From Burkholderiaceae bacterium (GTDB lineage Bacteria; Pseudomonadota; Gammaproteobacteria; Burkholderiales; Burkholderiaceae_F), in contig JAGCMT010000078.1 in NCBI GenBank assembly GCA_017646335.1, positions 1 to 33,506 of the forward strand: a stretch of DNA of 33,506 nt, read 5' to 3'. Below the pieces are notes generated by a model. The model was not told the origin of the DNA and made no database searches. It saw nothing but the letters and a program-made list of their open reading frames with translations. The position numbers were made by a program, and so were the translations under genes. This document shows positions 7,680 through 16,242 of the stretch, piece by piece; the stretch's first letter is position 1; each line of letters begins with the position of its first letter.

Positions 7680-8642
7680 TTAGAGCGTCCAGCTCAAGGC
7701 CCAGTGGCTTTCCGTGATGTGATAGAACACCGGAGCGGCAAACATCAGCGGAGCCAAGCGCTCGAGCGTGCCGCGTGTGATGAATTGATCGCCATCCAAG
7801 AAGCGGCTACCCAAAGAGCGCTTAACGGCGGCAATGATCACGTCACCGACGATACCCGAAAGCGTGATGGCCAAGGCCATCAAAAGGGCTTGTTCGCTAC
7901 GGAACGGCGTCATCCAGAACATGGCATAACCGAACAAGACGGCAGCGGCACCACCGATTGCTACACCCTTAATGGTCTTGTTGGGATTGTCACGCAAGGC
8001 CTTACCACCGAAATAGGAGCTAGCCATCACGGCAAACAAGTCGCCCAAGAACACCACCAAAAGCAAGAAGAGCAACAAGAACGAGGCATTGGAGCCGTAA
8101 CGGTCAAAACTCAAATTGACAAGCGCCGGAGCATGGCTCAAGCAATAAACGCTCAACATCAAACCCCATTGGATCTTGGCGACACGTTCCAAGAACAAAC
8201 TGTGGTCTTGGCGGATCATCATCAAAACCGGCAACAACATAAAGAAGTAAACCGGGATGAAGAGCGTGAAGAACGTGTATTGACCGAAGCCGATCAACAA
8301 ATATTGAGCAGGGATGACGAGATAGAACGACACCACCAATGCCCAATGGTCCGACGGACGCGTGGGAGTTAGAGCCACGAATTCGCGGAACAAGAAGAAG
8401 CTGATGATCGCAAATACGGTGAGCAAGAAGTTATGGCCCAAAGAGAAGGCGATCGTAAAAATCAAGATGAGCCACCAACCCATGCGAACACGCGAGTTCA
8501 CCACGCGGATGCGAGCGATTTGTTCCGGCGACGTTGCGCGACGGATAGCCCATTGACCATAGCTGGTGCCGATGATGGCCAAGAGGACCAATGCTGCCAA
8601 CACCAAAAGATACGTTTCGTAAAGAGATAAACCTAAGCGCAT
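7680..8642 (-). CDS. CdsA-like phosphatidate cytidylyltransferase homologue with a degenerate signature
   Basis: A 320-residue inner-membrane protein with about eight hydrophobic segments, in the CTP:phosphatidate cytidylyltransferase family, which makes CDP-diacylglycerol. The C-terminal block GDVIIAAVKRSLGSRFLDGD aligns with the family signature (SxxKRxxxxKDxxxxxPGHGGxxDRxD). Lys274-Arg275 and nearby aspartates (283, 285) are kept, but the following PGHGG is replaced by ITRGT and DRxD by ERLA. This suggests a paralogue with altered or lost activity, like the YnbB-type proteins beside acyltransferase genes, rather than the essential CdsA. Only one base separates it from the plsC-like stop (TAA-C-ATG), so the two genes are translationally coupled. 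The start is ATG 8642. Confidence 0.8.
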   Translation of the reverse strand: MRLGLSLYETYLLVLAALVLLAIIGTSYGQWAIRRATSPEQIARIRVVNSRVRMGWWLILIFTIAFSLGHNFLLTVFAIISFFLFREFVALTPTRPSDHWALVVSFYLVIPAQYLLIGFGQYTFFTLFIPVYFFMLLPVLMMIRQDHSLFLERVAKIQWGLMLSVYCLSHAPALVNLSFDRYGSNASFLLLFLLLVVFLGDLFAVMASSYFGGKALRDNPNKTIKGVAIGGAAAVLFGYAMFWMTPFRSEQALLMALAITLSGIVGDVIIAAVKRSLGSRFLDGDQFITRGTLERLAPLMFAAPVFYHITESHWALSWTL

Positions 8643-8643
8643 G

Positions 8644-9246
8644 TTATTGCTCCGCCAATTCGATCACGGCATTGCGGCAACGAGCCAAGAATTCGTCCTT
8701 GGGATCGTCGGGCGTAAAGGGAACCGGGGCGCCGAAGCGTACGGAACAGACCGTCGGGACCGGGATCAATGCGCCTTTAGGCATGGCGCGGTGCAAGTTT
8801 TCAATGTAGACCGGAATCAATTCCACATGCGGGAATTCTCGAGCCAAACGCCAGATACCGCTCTTGAATTCGCTCGGGATGGCTTGCGGACGACGCGTGC
8901 CTTCCGGGAAGATGATCATCGAAGAGCCTTCAGCCAAAGCTTCACGTAACGGTGCGAGCGGGTCGCTGTTTTCCGTGCGTTTGCGGTCGACCAAGACGAC
9001 GTGCAATTCTTCTTGAGCGATGCGCTTACGGATGCCGGAGCTCCAATAGTCCTTAGCGGCAACGGGGCGGGTCTTGGCGCGAAGATCTCGCGGCAAAGAA
9101 GACCACAAAACCACCGTGTCCAAGTGACTCGTATGGTTAGCAAAGTAGATACGTTGACGGTCCGACGGAGCACAACCCTTCCATTGCGGGTAGGCACCCA
9201 CAAGTAAGCGCGTGAGCCAGACGATCGGGGTCATCAATTTAAACAC
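8644..9246 (-). CDS. PlsC-family lysophospholipid acyltransferase
   Basis: A 200-residue acyltransferase of the 1-acyl-glycerol-3-phosphate type, expected at the inner membrane. It shows the catalytic HX4D block NHTSHLD (37-43), FPEGTRR (113-119), which binds the phosphate, and a later PVYIENL. At 200 residues it is shorter than E. coli PlsC (245), so it may be a specialised paralogue that works with the downstream cdsA-like gene on the same lipid. The start is GTG 9246, with AGGA about eight bases upstream; the ATG four codons inside lacks a ribosome site. A perfect 12-bp palindrome, ATCGATATCGAT, lies at 9260-9271 just upstream of the start codon, and a weak promoter (ATGACA, 19 bp, TACAAT; 9284-9314, minus) lies above it. 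Confidence 0.88.
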   Translation of the reverse strand: MFKLMTPIVWLTRLLVGAYPQWKGCAPSDRQRIYFANHTSHLDTVVLWSSLPRDLRAKTRPVAAKDYWSSGIRKRIAQEELHVVLVDRKRTENSDPLAPLREALAEGSSMIIFPEGTRRPQAIPSEFKSGIWRLAREFPHVELIPVYIENLHRAMPKGALIPVPTVCSVRFGAPVPFTPDDPKDEFLARCRNAVIELAEQ

Positions 9247-9366
9247 AGTGAATCATCCTATCGATATCGATGAGTATCCGTTAATTGTAATCGGTCGTTC
9301 GTTCGTTTTGTCATTCTCACGGTCTTGAACGGTCGAGTTCTAGTATTAACGATGTTGTTTTTTCGC

Positions 9367-10173
9367 TCAAATCGCTTGGCGTTTGGGCGTCGGCATCATT
9401 TCGCGAACTTCTTTGATGCGCTCCAAACGAATGTCGGCTAACAAGACACCCTCGCCTTGCGTGAGTTCGGCAACGGTTTGACCCCACGGGTCGACGACGA
9501 TGCTATGGCCCCAAGTTTCACGGCCGTTTTCGTGATGACCGCCTTGAGCGGCAGCGATGACGTAGCATTGGTTTTCAATGGCTCGTGCACGAACCAAGGG
9601 ATCCCAGTGATAGCGACCGGTTGCCGTGATGAAGGAGGCGGGAATCGTGATGATATCGGGAGCGCCTAAAGCACGGAACAATTCCGGGAAACGAAGGTCA
9701 TAGCAAATGGACATGCCGACTTTCCATTCACCGTCCCAACATGCCATCGTGGTCTTTTGCGGATGTTCGCCCGCTTGAGCGATCGAGGACTCACAGAAGT
9801 GATAGCCGTCGTTGTCAAAATGGAATAAGTGCATTTTGTCGTAACGGGCGCGCACGTCACCGTCCGGGCAATAAATGATGCTCGAATGAATGATGTGCTC
9901 TTCATCGTCGCCCTTTAACGGGATGGAACCGGCACAAAGCCAGATTTGTTCGGTACGAGCGATCTCGCTTAATGCATTTTGAATCGGACCGTTACCGAAC
10001 GGTTCGGCAATTTTCAATAAATCGGCTTCTTGAGTCGGAATCAATGCAAAGTGTTCCGGCAAAACAACCAGTTCTGCCCCGCTTTGAACGGCAGAACGAA
10101 TCAAATTGAGTGCGTCTTGGAGGTTTTTTTCCGGATCTAAGCCCGAAACCATCTGGCAAGCTGCAATACGCAT
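9367..10173 (-). CDS. Nitrilase-superfamily carbon-nitrogen hydrolase (deaminated glutathione amidase type)
   Basis: A 268-residue cytosolic amidase with the Glu-Lys-Cys triad: Glu40 (LPEHF), Lys113 (YDKMHLF) and Cys157 (ICYDLRFPELFR). The FDNDGYHFCES and RARAIENQCYVIAAAQGG blocks are typical of the Nit1/YbeM/omega-amidase branch, which repairs deaminated glutathione or hydrolyses alpha-keto acid amides. The gene starts 25 bp after the yhdP stop (ATG 10173, GGAAAA upstream), so the two are co-transcribed. In many betaproteobacteria the order is yhdP-nit-tldD. Here tldD is absent and the downstream neighbour is the plsC-like gene. I see no clear terminator in 9247-9366. Confidence 0.88.
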   Translation of the reverse strand: MRIAACQMVSGLDPEKNLQDALNLIRSAVQSGAELVVLPEHFALIPTQEADLLKIAEPFGNGPIQNALSEIARTEQIWLCAGSIPLKGDDEEHIIHSSIIYCPDGDVRARYDKMHLFHFDNDGYHFCESSIAQAGEHPQKTTMACWDGEWKVGMSICYDLRFPELFRALGAPDIITIPASFITATGRYHWDPLVRARAIENQCYVIAAAQGGHHENGRETWGHSIVVDPWGQTVAELTQGEGVLLADIRLERIKEVREMMPTPKRQAI

Positions 10174-10198
10174 AAGTTTTTTCCAACAAAAAAGAGAA

Positions 10199-13100
10199 TT
10201 AGGGATCGACCGACGATTCTACGGTCGTTGTGGTCTTTTCCACCTTTTCAACGATCGGGTCTTCGAACGTACCGGTGATCGAGTATTCGAGGCTAAAGAG
10301 CTTCGACAACGGTGCTTGCAATGCCCATTGAGCAAGGAAGCTTCCGACACCGACGATCGGATTGACGAGCGAAAGCGCCAACGTGGAACTGCCGAAACTT
10401 AAATCCGGCAAGACGGTGACCAATAAATTTTGAGTTTGCTGATTCAGATCGACCTCGCCGCCGATTACCACGGTGGCTTGCGGACCGACGAGTCGGAACG
10501 AGTCACTCGTCACAACGCCATGATTGACAGAAGCGTTGCTATTAATCGTGTCAAAGACAAAGCCTTCGCCTACCACATCACGGAAGTCGAGCGTTAAACG
10601 GCGCAAAAGCGATTGCAACGATAACAACGACAAGATACGTGCGGCACCGGGCTCAACTTGGAGCAATTGACCGGATCGAAGCGTTGTCGAAACGGAAGCA
10701 TTCAAATTGCTGATCGTAAATTGTGACGGAGAGCCGATCCAATCCAAGGTCGTATGAATCTGACCGTGGCCGTCTTGAACGGTCTTGGGTAATTTCGCAC
10801 GCTCAAGCAATTTGCCCAAATCGTCGATGTCAAGCGTGGCTTCGATACGAGTGCTCGAAGCATCGGCTTTGCCGGCGTTCCATTGACCCGAAGCGGTCAA
10901 AGTGGCTTCGGGAGTTTTTACCGTCAAATCGTCGATTTGCCAGATCCAGTCGGCTCCCTTGCCAGTGTTTTTCGCATTTAAGTGCACCGAGCCCAATTGG
11001 TATTCATTCAATCGGAAATCTGCGATGTTGACATCCAACGAGGGCATCTGTGCAGCATCTTTCGGTTCGGACTGTTTGATATTGGCCAGAATATTCGAGA
11101 TGTCGACCCAAAGACGATCGAATTGACCGGAAATGTGGGCTCGGCCACCGGCGTCGCGTGCCGTCCAAACAAAGTTACCCGTTGCATCGTCGGAGACGAC
11201 ACGGCCGTGCCAACGACCTTGACGGTCGATGTCGGCATGCATCGTCAAGCGGTTGAAGGGCAATTGTTGGAAGATGAATTTGGGCGTCGTCAATTCGACG
11301 ACATTCAGCATAACGCCTTCGGTGTTGTCCGAGTCGGTATCGAGTCCGTCCAATAGACGTGCCAAGAACGGATCCCACTCGACCCAATCCGTTTTCGGCA
11401 TGTTCATCAACAACGAGATGCCGGACTTTTGCGGCATGATGGCCTGTTGGTTAAGACCCACAGAGCCATGCGTTAAATGCATACCGTTTGCATCTTGCGC
11501 ATAACGGAAGTCCAAATCAACGATTTTTCCGATGTCCAACTCCATGGTCGGCACGCAACGAGCCTGATTGCGCGTGCAGATATTGAAGTCGAAACGAAGC
11601 GGTAACGCTTGAGCGGCCTCTTTCTTAAACGGAGTCGGAGCATCGAATGCAAGACCGATCAAATCGCTGTCAACATGGATTTGAACGCCGTTTTTGATAG
11701 TGACCTCAACATTGGCGTTAGCGTGACCGTCACCCATCGACAAGATGTTCGAGACCAACGGTACACCGATGATTTGGCTCACGGCAGGCATCGTCGCAGC
11801 AGGAGCGTTGGCAAAGATTGTGATCTTGCCTTGCTCGTCGGTTTTGATGGAACCGGTCGTGTCGACACCGAAAATCTTCGCTTGCAAGTGCGATGCCCAA
11901 ACGCCACGTTCGCTAAAGCCGACGACACCGTGGGCATCGGTAAGCGGGGGCACGTTATGCATATGCAAGCTATTGCCGGCAACCGTTACCGTGCCGTTAA
12001 CCTTCGTGTCAACAGCGTTGAGAATCGGAATGTCCAAAGAGAGCGTCAAGTCGGCATTGCCGCTTGCCGTCGAGCCGACAAAAACGTCACCTAAAAGTGC
12101 GGAGACGGGACTCTCGTTGACCCATTGAGCCATCGACAATAGGGGCCCGTGACCTTGACCACGAATGACCAAGGGGACGTAGGGGGCGGTGTAATCCGGA
12201 ATCGACGCGTAGACGTTGGAAAGCGTAGCCCCCATGGTCTTACCCGATTGGGCTTTGATTTCAAATCCCATTCCCTTGAAGTCAAGGTAAGCCTTGATGT
12301 CGCTAATCAGCGGCCACGGACCGGGGATATATTCCCCCTTTTCGTTACGCTTGCCCGTGGGAACATAATCCAACTCCAACCCTTCAGCCTGTGCGGTGAT
12401 TTGGAAAATATGTTCGCTATTGTCGGAATTCGTGTACGGGAACAAATGCAAGGGACCGTAGAGATTGACCTTGCCGTTGCTAGCGATACCACGACGCAAG
12501 GCAGCCTTTAACCAGTCATTGGTCGAGCGACCGCCGGCGACCAGCGGAATGTAGCGATGAACTTCGTTGGCTTGCATGTAGTGCAAGTCACCACGAACTT
12601 CGAGCGTGCCGATCGGGCCGCCCATGGCAGACCAGCCGCCGTGTACGTTAGCGGAGGCATAACTGTTGTTGGCAATGACTTTGTTGAAACGGATGTCAAA
12701 GAACGGCTTTAATTGCCATTGCGCTTGAACCTTGAGTTCATCGAAGTCGAGATTCTTTTCAACAAAGATACCCGGGAAACTCAATACGACACCACGCGAG
12801 TCAAGATTGATTTCGCCGTTACCGTTTTCGATTTCAACCGATCCGGAGAGATTTCGGAAACCGGGCGTTTGCCAAGAGGAATCGGGCAACGGAATCGAGT
12901 CGTTGAAACTCAATGCTTCAAACTTTGCATTGACTTCATACTTGGTGGGCTCTTGAATCGGACCGGACCACGACGCATTGAAATTTTCAACCAAACCACG
13001 CGGTTGACCGACTTGCAAAATCGATTTGGTGGTCTCGGGCAGTGGCAACTGTGCGACAAATTTTGCAATCGCATTCAAGTCGATGTGCGCAATGTTGACG

Positions 13101-14242
13101 GAGCCGTCGTTGAGCGTGCCGTGCATCCAAAGACCGGATACGTACGTATCGCCCAAATAGTGCGTGTCCAAACCATGGGGTTTGATCACGACATCTTTGG
13201 TCGAAAGTTCAAACAAGTTACCGCTTAACGTTTCTTCGAAACGACCGCTCAAGTGATCCAAACGAATGTGATTGTCGCCATCGGCTAAACGCAATTTCAC
13301 ATCGTCCAAGACCAAATCGGCCGTAAGCTTCGTTAATTTGCGGTTCTTGAAATGCAACCAGAAGTGCGTTTCGCCCTTGCCGCTTTGGAGATATTGCTCC
13401 ATACCGATACGCTTGGCGATAGGGCCGAAATCCACATGGTCGATATCGACATAGAGGCGACCGGACCACGTTTTCGGATCCAAAGAATCACCAAAGAGTT
13501 TGCGTTCGATATTGGCGCGAAGGTCGATCGGCGTGTCGATACGGGGACTTTCGAGTTTGGCTTGGAAACCGACACTCCAGGCGATCAAGTGTTGATGCAA
13601 CAAGAAATTGGTGTCTTTGACACGCAAGGTACGAGCATCATCTTGGGTCAAATCGAGGTATTCGAATTGGCCGTTGATGATTTCGATGTGTTGCTGCGCT
13701 TCCAAAATGTGCACCAAGGTGCGATTTTGGGCGTCGTCATCGCCGGCATTGTCGGATTGAGCGGTGTCAATTTCGAAGCCGGCGACATTAAAGACCGTGT
13801 CACTCAAACGAGTCACTTTGAGATTCGGATCGGTTACGACCAATCGAGAAAGTGTCGGAGTGAGTTTGAAAAGGGTGTACCAAGACAGTGTTGCATCGAC
13901 TCGAGGCAACGTGAGCGAGGCGGCTTCGCCCGGACGGGCTAACGTTAAGTTTTCAATCGAAAGGCGCGGATTGATCCAATTCCAATCGGCGCTCAAATGA
14001 CCGATGTTGACATCGGTTTGCGTGATGTTTTGGATTTGCTCTTCGATGAAGGGGATTTGGCGCTCGATATGAGGGAACAACCACAAGCGCGTGAAGCCCA
14101 CGATGGCCATAAAGACCAAGTAGACGGATACGATCATCCAACCCGCAATGCGAAAGATCGTACGCAAGCGCAAGCGGCGCAAACGACGTTTCCGCAACGG
14201 GGACATATTGTCAGCGAAGGATTGTGAACGATCGGATTTCAA
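10199..14242 (-). CDS. yhdP: YhdP-family AsmA-like envelope lipid transport protein
   Basis: A 1347-residue protein of the YhdP (TIGR02099/DUF3971) family. In E. coli YhdP, with TamB and YdbH, bridges the periplasm to carry phospholipid toward the outer membrane. A strongly basic cytoplasmic N-terminus (RKRRLRRLRLR, about 17-27) precedes one transmembrane helix (about 28-52). The rest is a long run of beta-strand repeats expected to form a hydrophobic groove, ending with the conserved block RILSLLSLQSLLRRLTLDFRDV and a LALSLVNPIVGVGSFLAQ hydrophobic segment. It is slightly longer than E. coli YhdP (1266). The start appears to be TTG 14242 with GAGG six bases upstream; the first ATG, 12 codons in, has no ribosome site. 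It leads an operon with the amidase gene. Confidence 0.92.
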   Translation of the reverse strand: MKSDRSQSFADNMSPLRKRRLRRLRLRTIFRIAGWMIVSVYLVFMAIVGFTRLWLFPHIERQIPFIEEQIQNITQTDVNIGHLSADWNWINPRLSIENLTLARPGEAASLTLPRVDATLSWYTLFKLTPTLSRLVVTDPNLKVTRLSDTVFNVAGFEIDTAQSDNAGDDDAQNRTLVHILEAQQHIEIINGQFEYLDLTQDDARTLRVKDTNFLLHQHLIAWSVGFQAKLESPRIDTPIDLRANIERKLFGDSLDPKTWSGRLYVDIDHVDFGPIAKRIGMEQYLQSGKGETHFWLHFKNRKLTKLTADLVLDDVKLRLADGDNHIRLDHLSGRFEETLSGNLFELSTKDVVIKPHGLDTHYLGDTYVSGLWMHGTLNDGSVNIAHIDLNAIAKFVAQLPLPETTKSILQVGQPRGLVENFNASWSGPIQEPTKYEVNAKFEALSFNDSIPLPDSSWQTPGFRNLSGSVEIENGNGEINLDSRGVVLSFPGIFVEKNLDFDELKVQAQWQLKPFFDIRFNKVIANNSYASANVHGGWSAMGGPIGTLEVRGDLHYMQANEVHRYIPLVAGGRSTNDWLKAALRRGIASNGKVNLYGPLHLFPYTNSDNSEHIFQITAQAEGLELDYVPTGKRNEKGEYIPGPWPLISDIKAYLDFKGMGFEIKAQSGKTMGATLSNVYASIPDYTAPYVPLVIRGQGHGPLLSMAQWVNESPVSALLGDVFVGSTASGNADLTLSLDIPILNAVDTKVNGTVTVAGNSLHMHNVPPLTDAHGVVGFSERGVWASHLQAKIFGVDTTGSIKTDEQGKITIFANAPAATMPAVSQIIGVPLVSNILSMGDGHANANVEVTIKNGVQIHVDSDLIGLAFDAPTPFKKEAAQALPLRFDFNICTRNQARCVPTMELDIGKIVDLDFRYAQDANGMHLTHGSVGLNQQAIMPQKSGISLLMNMPKTDWVEWDPFLARLLDGLDTDSDNTEGVMLNVVELTTPKFIFQQLPFNRLTMHADIDRQGRWHGRVVSDDATGNFVWTARDAGGRAHISGQFDRLWVDISNILANIKQSEPKDAAQMPSLDVNIADFRLNEYQLGSVHLNAKNTGKGADWIWQIDDLTVKTPEATLTASGQWNAGKADASSTRIEATLDIDDLGKLLERAKLPKTVQDGHGQIHTTLDWIGSPSQFTISNLNASVSTTLRSGQLLQVEPGAARILSLLSLQSLLRRLTLDFRDVVGEGFVFDTINSNASVNHGVVTSDSFRLVGPQATVVIGGEVDLNQQTQNLLVTVLPDLSFGSSTLALSLVNPIVGVGSFLAQWALQAPLSKLFSLEYSITGTFEDPIVEKVEKTTTTVESSVDP

Positions 14243-14283
14243 AAGAGCCTCAATTTCTTTCAGTTATGCACTCTAGCACAACG

Positions 14284-14316
14284 AAAAAATCACGAAAAGG
14301 GCCTTTCGGCCCTTTT
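14284..14316 (-). terminator. Terminator of the apt-luxS-mtnN operon
   Basis: AAAAGGGCC (14295-14303) and GGCCCTTTT (14308-14316) pair around a TTTC loop (GAAA on the minus strand). On the minus strand the stem is followed by TTTT and, a few bases on, a second six-T run. It lies 50 bp past the mtnN stop. Confidence 0.8.
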
Positions 14317-14365
14317 GTGCAATGGATTGTTTCTAGCTAAAAAAAGCGAGAATTTTTCTACAAAA

Positions 14366-15055
14366 TCAGGCAATTTTCGGCAAAAGTGCTTCCGTGATTG
14401 CCATGGAGCGATCGGCAGCCAATTTCACAAATTCCATATAGTCGATGTGAACGTCACCGCTGGCTTCGTCCGAAATCACGCGGATGGTCACAAACGGGAT
14501 TTGATTGACGTAACAGACTTGAGCAATGCTGCCGGCTTCCATTTCGCAGGCAATGGCATTGAAGGTCTTGGTGATCCAATCTTTGCGTTCGCGGTTGCCC
14601 ACGAATTGGTCACCCGTTGCGACCGTGCCGATTTGGTAGTTAAAGCCCAAAGACTTGGCCACCGATGCCACTTCTTGGTAGAGCGCTTCGGATGCCGGCA
14701 ATTCCACGATGTTGATGCCGGAGATCAAGCCGACGGGGTCGCCTACGCAAGAGGTGTCCATGTCGTGTTGAACAAGAGCGGACGAGATGGCCACATCGCC
14801 GATGTGCAACTGAGACGACAAGGTGCCGGCCACACCCGAATTGATGATCTTCGAGACATGGAAGTGGAGGATCATCGTTTGTGCACAAATGGCTGCAAAG
14901 ACTTTACCCACGCCACTGACAGCCATGACGACGTCAACACCGTTTAATTGGCCTTGGTGATAGTCCACGCCGGAAATGGTCGTGGTGGAGGCATTGGTTA
15001 ATTTGGCCTTGAGCGCTTCAACTTCGATGCGCATGGCGCCGATAATACCGATCAC
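14366..15055 (-). CDS. mtnN: 5'-methylthioadenosine/S-adenosylhomocysteine nucleosidase
   Basis: A 229-residue nucleosidase (Pfs/MTAN) that removes adenine from S-adenosylhomocysteine and methylthioadenosine. Landmarks are the N-terminal GIIGAMRIEVE with catalytic Glu11, SGVGKVFAA, NSGVAGTL, the substrate-binding EMEAGSIAQV with Glu173, and the general acid Asp196 in ISDEA. The start is GTG 15055, with AAAGGAG eight bases upstream; that site overlaps the luxS stop, so the genes are tightly linked. It is the last gene of the apt-like/luxS/mtnN operon and supplies both S-ribosylhomocysteine for LuxS and adenine for the phosphoribosyltransferase. Confidence 0.96.
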   Translation of the reverse strand: MIGIIGAMRIEVEALKAKLTNASTTTISGVDYHQGQLNGVDVVMAVSGVGKVFAAICAQTMILHFHVSKIINSGVAGTLSSQLHIGDVAISSALVQHDMDTSCVGDPVGLISGINIVELPASEALYQEVASVAKSLGFNYQIGTVATGDQFVGNRERKDWITKTFNAIACEMEAGSIAQVCYVNQIPFVTIRVISDEASGDVHIDYMEFVKLAADRSMAITEALLPKIA

Positions 15056-15068
15056 GTCTGTTTCTCCT

Positions 15069-15524
15069 TTAACCGGCGTATTGGAAAGAGTGTTCCTTGG
15101 CGTTCAAAACATCCAAGTAAGCGGCACATTCTTTTTGAGCACACGCCAAATCCAACGTGCGGAAGTTACCGCATTCTTTTTGCGTAGCGCCGAATACGCT
15201 ACCCGTGTGGTTGATCGTTTGCGTCAGCACTTGCTTCAAAACGGCGAGCACTTCGGCATTGTCAGCATCACGAACCAAAAGGTAAAAACCCGTTTGGCAA
15301 CCCATCGGACCGAAATAGATGACGCGATCGGCGATCGAAGAGTTACGAACGAAAGTGGCGATCATGTGTTCGACGGAGTGCATCGTGACGTTGTCCATCA
15401 CATCGCCCGTGTTGGGCTTGCGAGTGCGCAAGTCATAAGTCGTGATGTCGCCGTCAATACGGGAAACATAAATGCCCGGATCGAGCACGTCGTGGTCGAT
15501 TTGGAAACTTTGAATTTTTTGCAT
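15069..15524 (-). CDS. luxS: S-ribosylhomocysteine lyase
   Basis: LuxS (151 residues) splits S-ribosylhomocysteine into homocysteine and the autoinducer-2 precursor DPD. The metal site is HSVEH (His49, His53) with Cys118 in KECGNF. The catalytic Cys76 is in FGPMGCQTGFYLL. Length and all active residues are normal. The upstream gene ends 11 bp before the ATG at 15524. That gap (AATAAGAAATAAAAAA) has only a poor ribosome site, so translation may rely on coupling to the apt-like gene. It turns the mtnN product into homocysteine, completing the two-step route of the activated methyl cycle used in place of SahH. Confidence 0.97.
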   Translation of the reverse strand: MQKIQSFQIDHDVLDPGIYVSRIDGDITTYDLRTRKPNTGDVMDNVTMHSVEHMIATFVRNSSIADRVIYFGPMGCQTGFYLLVRDADNAEVLAVLKQVLTQTINHTGSVFGATQKECGNFRTLDLACAQKECAAYLDVLNAKEHSFQYAG

Positions 15525-15535
15525 TTTTTTATTTC

Positions 15536-16096
15536 TTATTGGATGGGCAAGGGGTTGCCTTGTGCGTCAAAGAGGGGCAACGGAGCCAAAACCGTGATGT
15601 CCTTGCGCGTTGCGGCATGACCTTCGGCCAAGACTGCCATCTTGCCACAGATTTGAGCGCCGGCCATTTCGGCGAGCTTTTCCAATGCCAAAAGGGATTG
15701 ACCCGTGGAGATCACGTCATCGATGATCAAAACGCGCTTGCCCTTCATCAAGTCGGCATCGTTACCGTCCAAATACAAGGTTTGTTCGCCTTCGGTGGTA
15801 ATGGACGTGACTTTGGCCTCGATGATGTCGCGCATATAAATCTTTTTCTTTTTGCGGCCCAAGAAATATTTGGCATCACCGTGCAAACGAGCCATTTCAT
15901 GGATCAAAGGAATGCTCTTGGCTTCAGCCGTCAACAAATAGTCATATTCGGGAGCGATGTCGAGCAAGGCTTGGGCACAAGCCGTCGTCAATTCGGTGTC
16001 GCCGAACATAATGAAAGCGGCGATATGGAGTTGGTCATTGAGCTTGCACAACGGCAATTGGCGTTCAAGACCGGCAATGGTCATCGGATAATGCAT
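15536..16096 (-). CDS. Adenine/purine phosphoribosyltransferase
   Basis: A 186-residue type I phosphoribosyltransferase. The PRPP loop VLIIDDVISTGQS is at 122-134 and the hydrophobic flanking strand YDYLLTAEAKSIPLIHEMAR at 51-70. Next to mtnN and luxS the likely job is salvage of the adenine released by MtnN to AMP, but xanthine- or guanine-specific relatives share these motifs, so I leave the symbol open. The frame is open to 16192, but ATG 16096 with GGGGA just upstream fits the family N-terminus. It is the first gene of the operon. The 146-bp gap to the divergent glnE must hold both promoters. A TATATT box lies in it on the minus strand, without a good -35. Confidence 0.85.
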   Translation of the reverse strand: MHYPMTIAGLERQLPLCKLNDQLHIAAFIMFGDTELTTACAQALLDIAPEYDYLLTAEAKSIPLIHEMARLHGDAKYFLGRKKKKIYMRDIIEAKVTSITTEGEQTLYLDGNDADLMKGKRVLIIDDVISTGQSLLALEKLAEMAGAQICGKMAVLAEGHAATRKDITVLAPLPLFDAQGNPLPIQ

Positions 16097-16242
16097 AACG
16101 TCCCCGCAAAGCGAAAAATAAATAGAAAATCGATGGCAACAATATACAACAGCCATGGTAGAAATGCTCTCGAAATTCCACCGAAAACCCAAACAAAAGC
16201 CTTAAAATCAAAGGATGTGACTCTTTTCGGGTAATCAGAAAA

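Noticed and set aside
9290..9345. Short direct repeats (CGTT)3 and CGGTC-TTGAA-CGGTC between plsC-like and nit genes
   Set aside because: Too short and imperfect; no inverted symmetry or spacing that points to a function.
16097..16242. SAH riboswitch or consensus promoter for the apt-luxS-mtnN operon
   Set aside because: The interval is A/T-rich without the conserved SAH aptamer core. A TATATT box exists, but no acceptable -35 is at the right distance.
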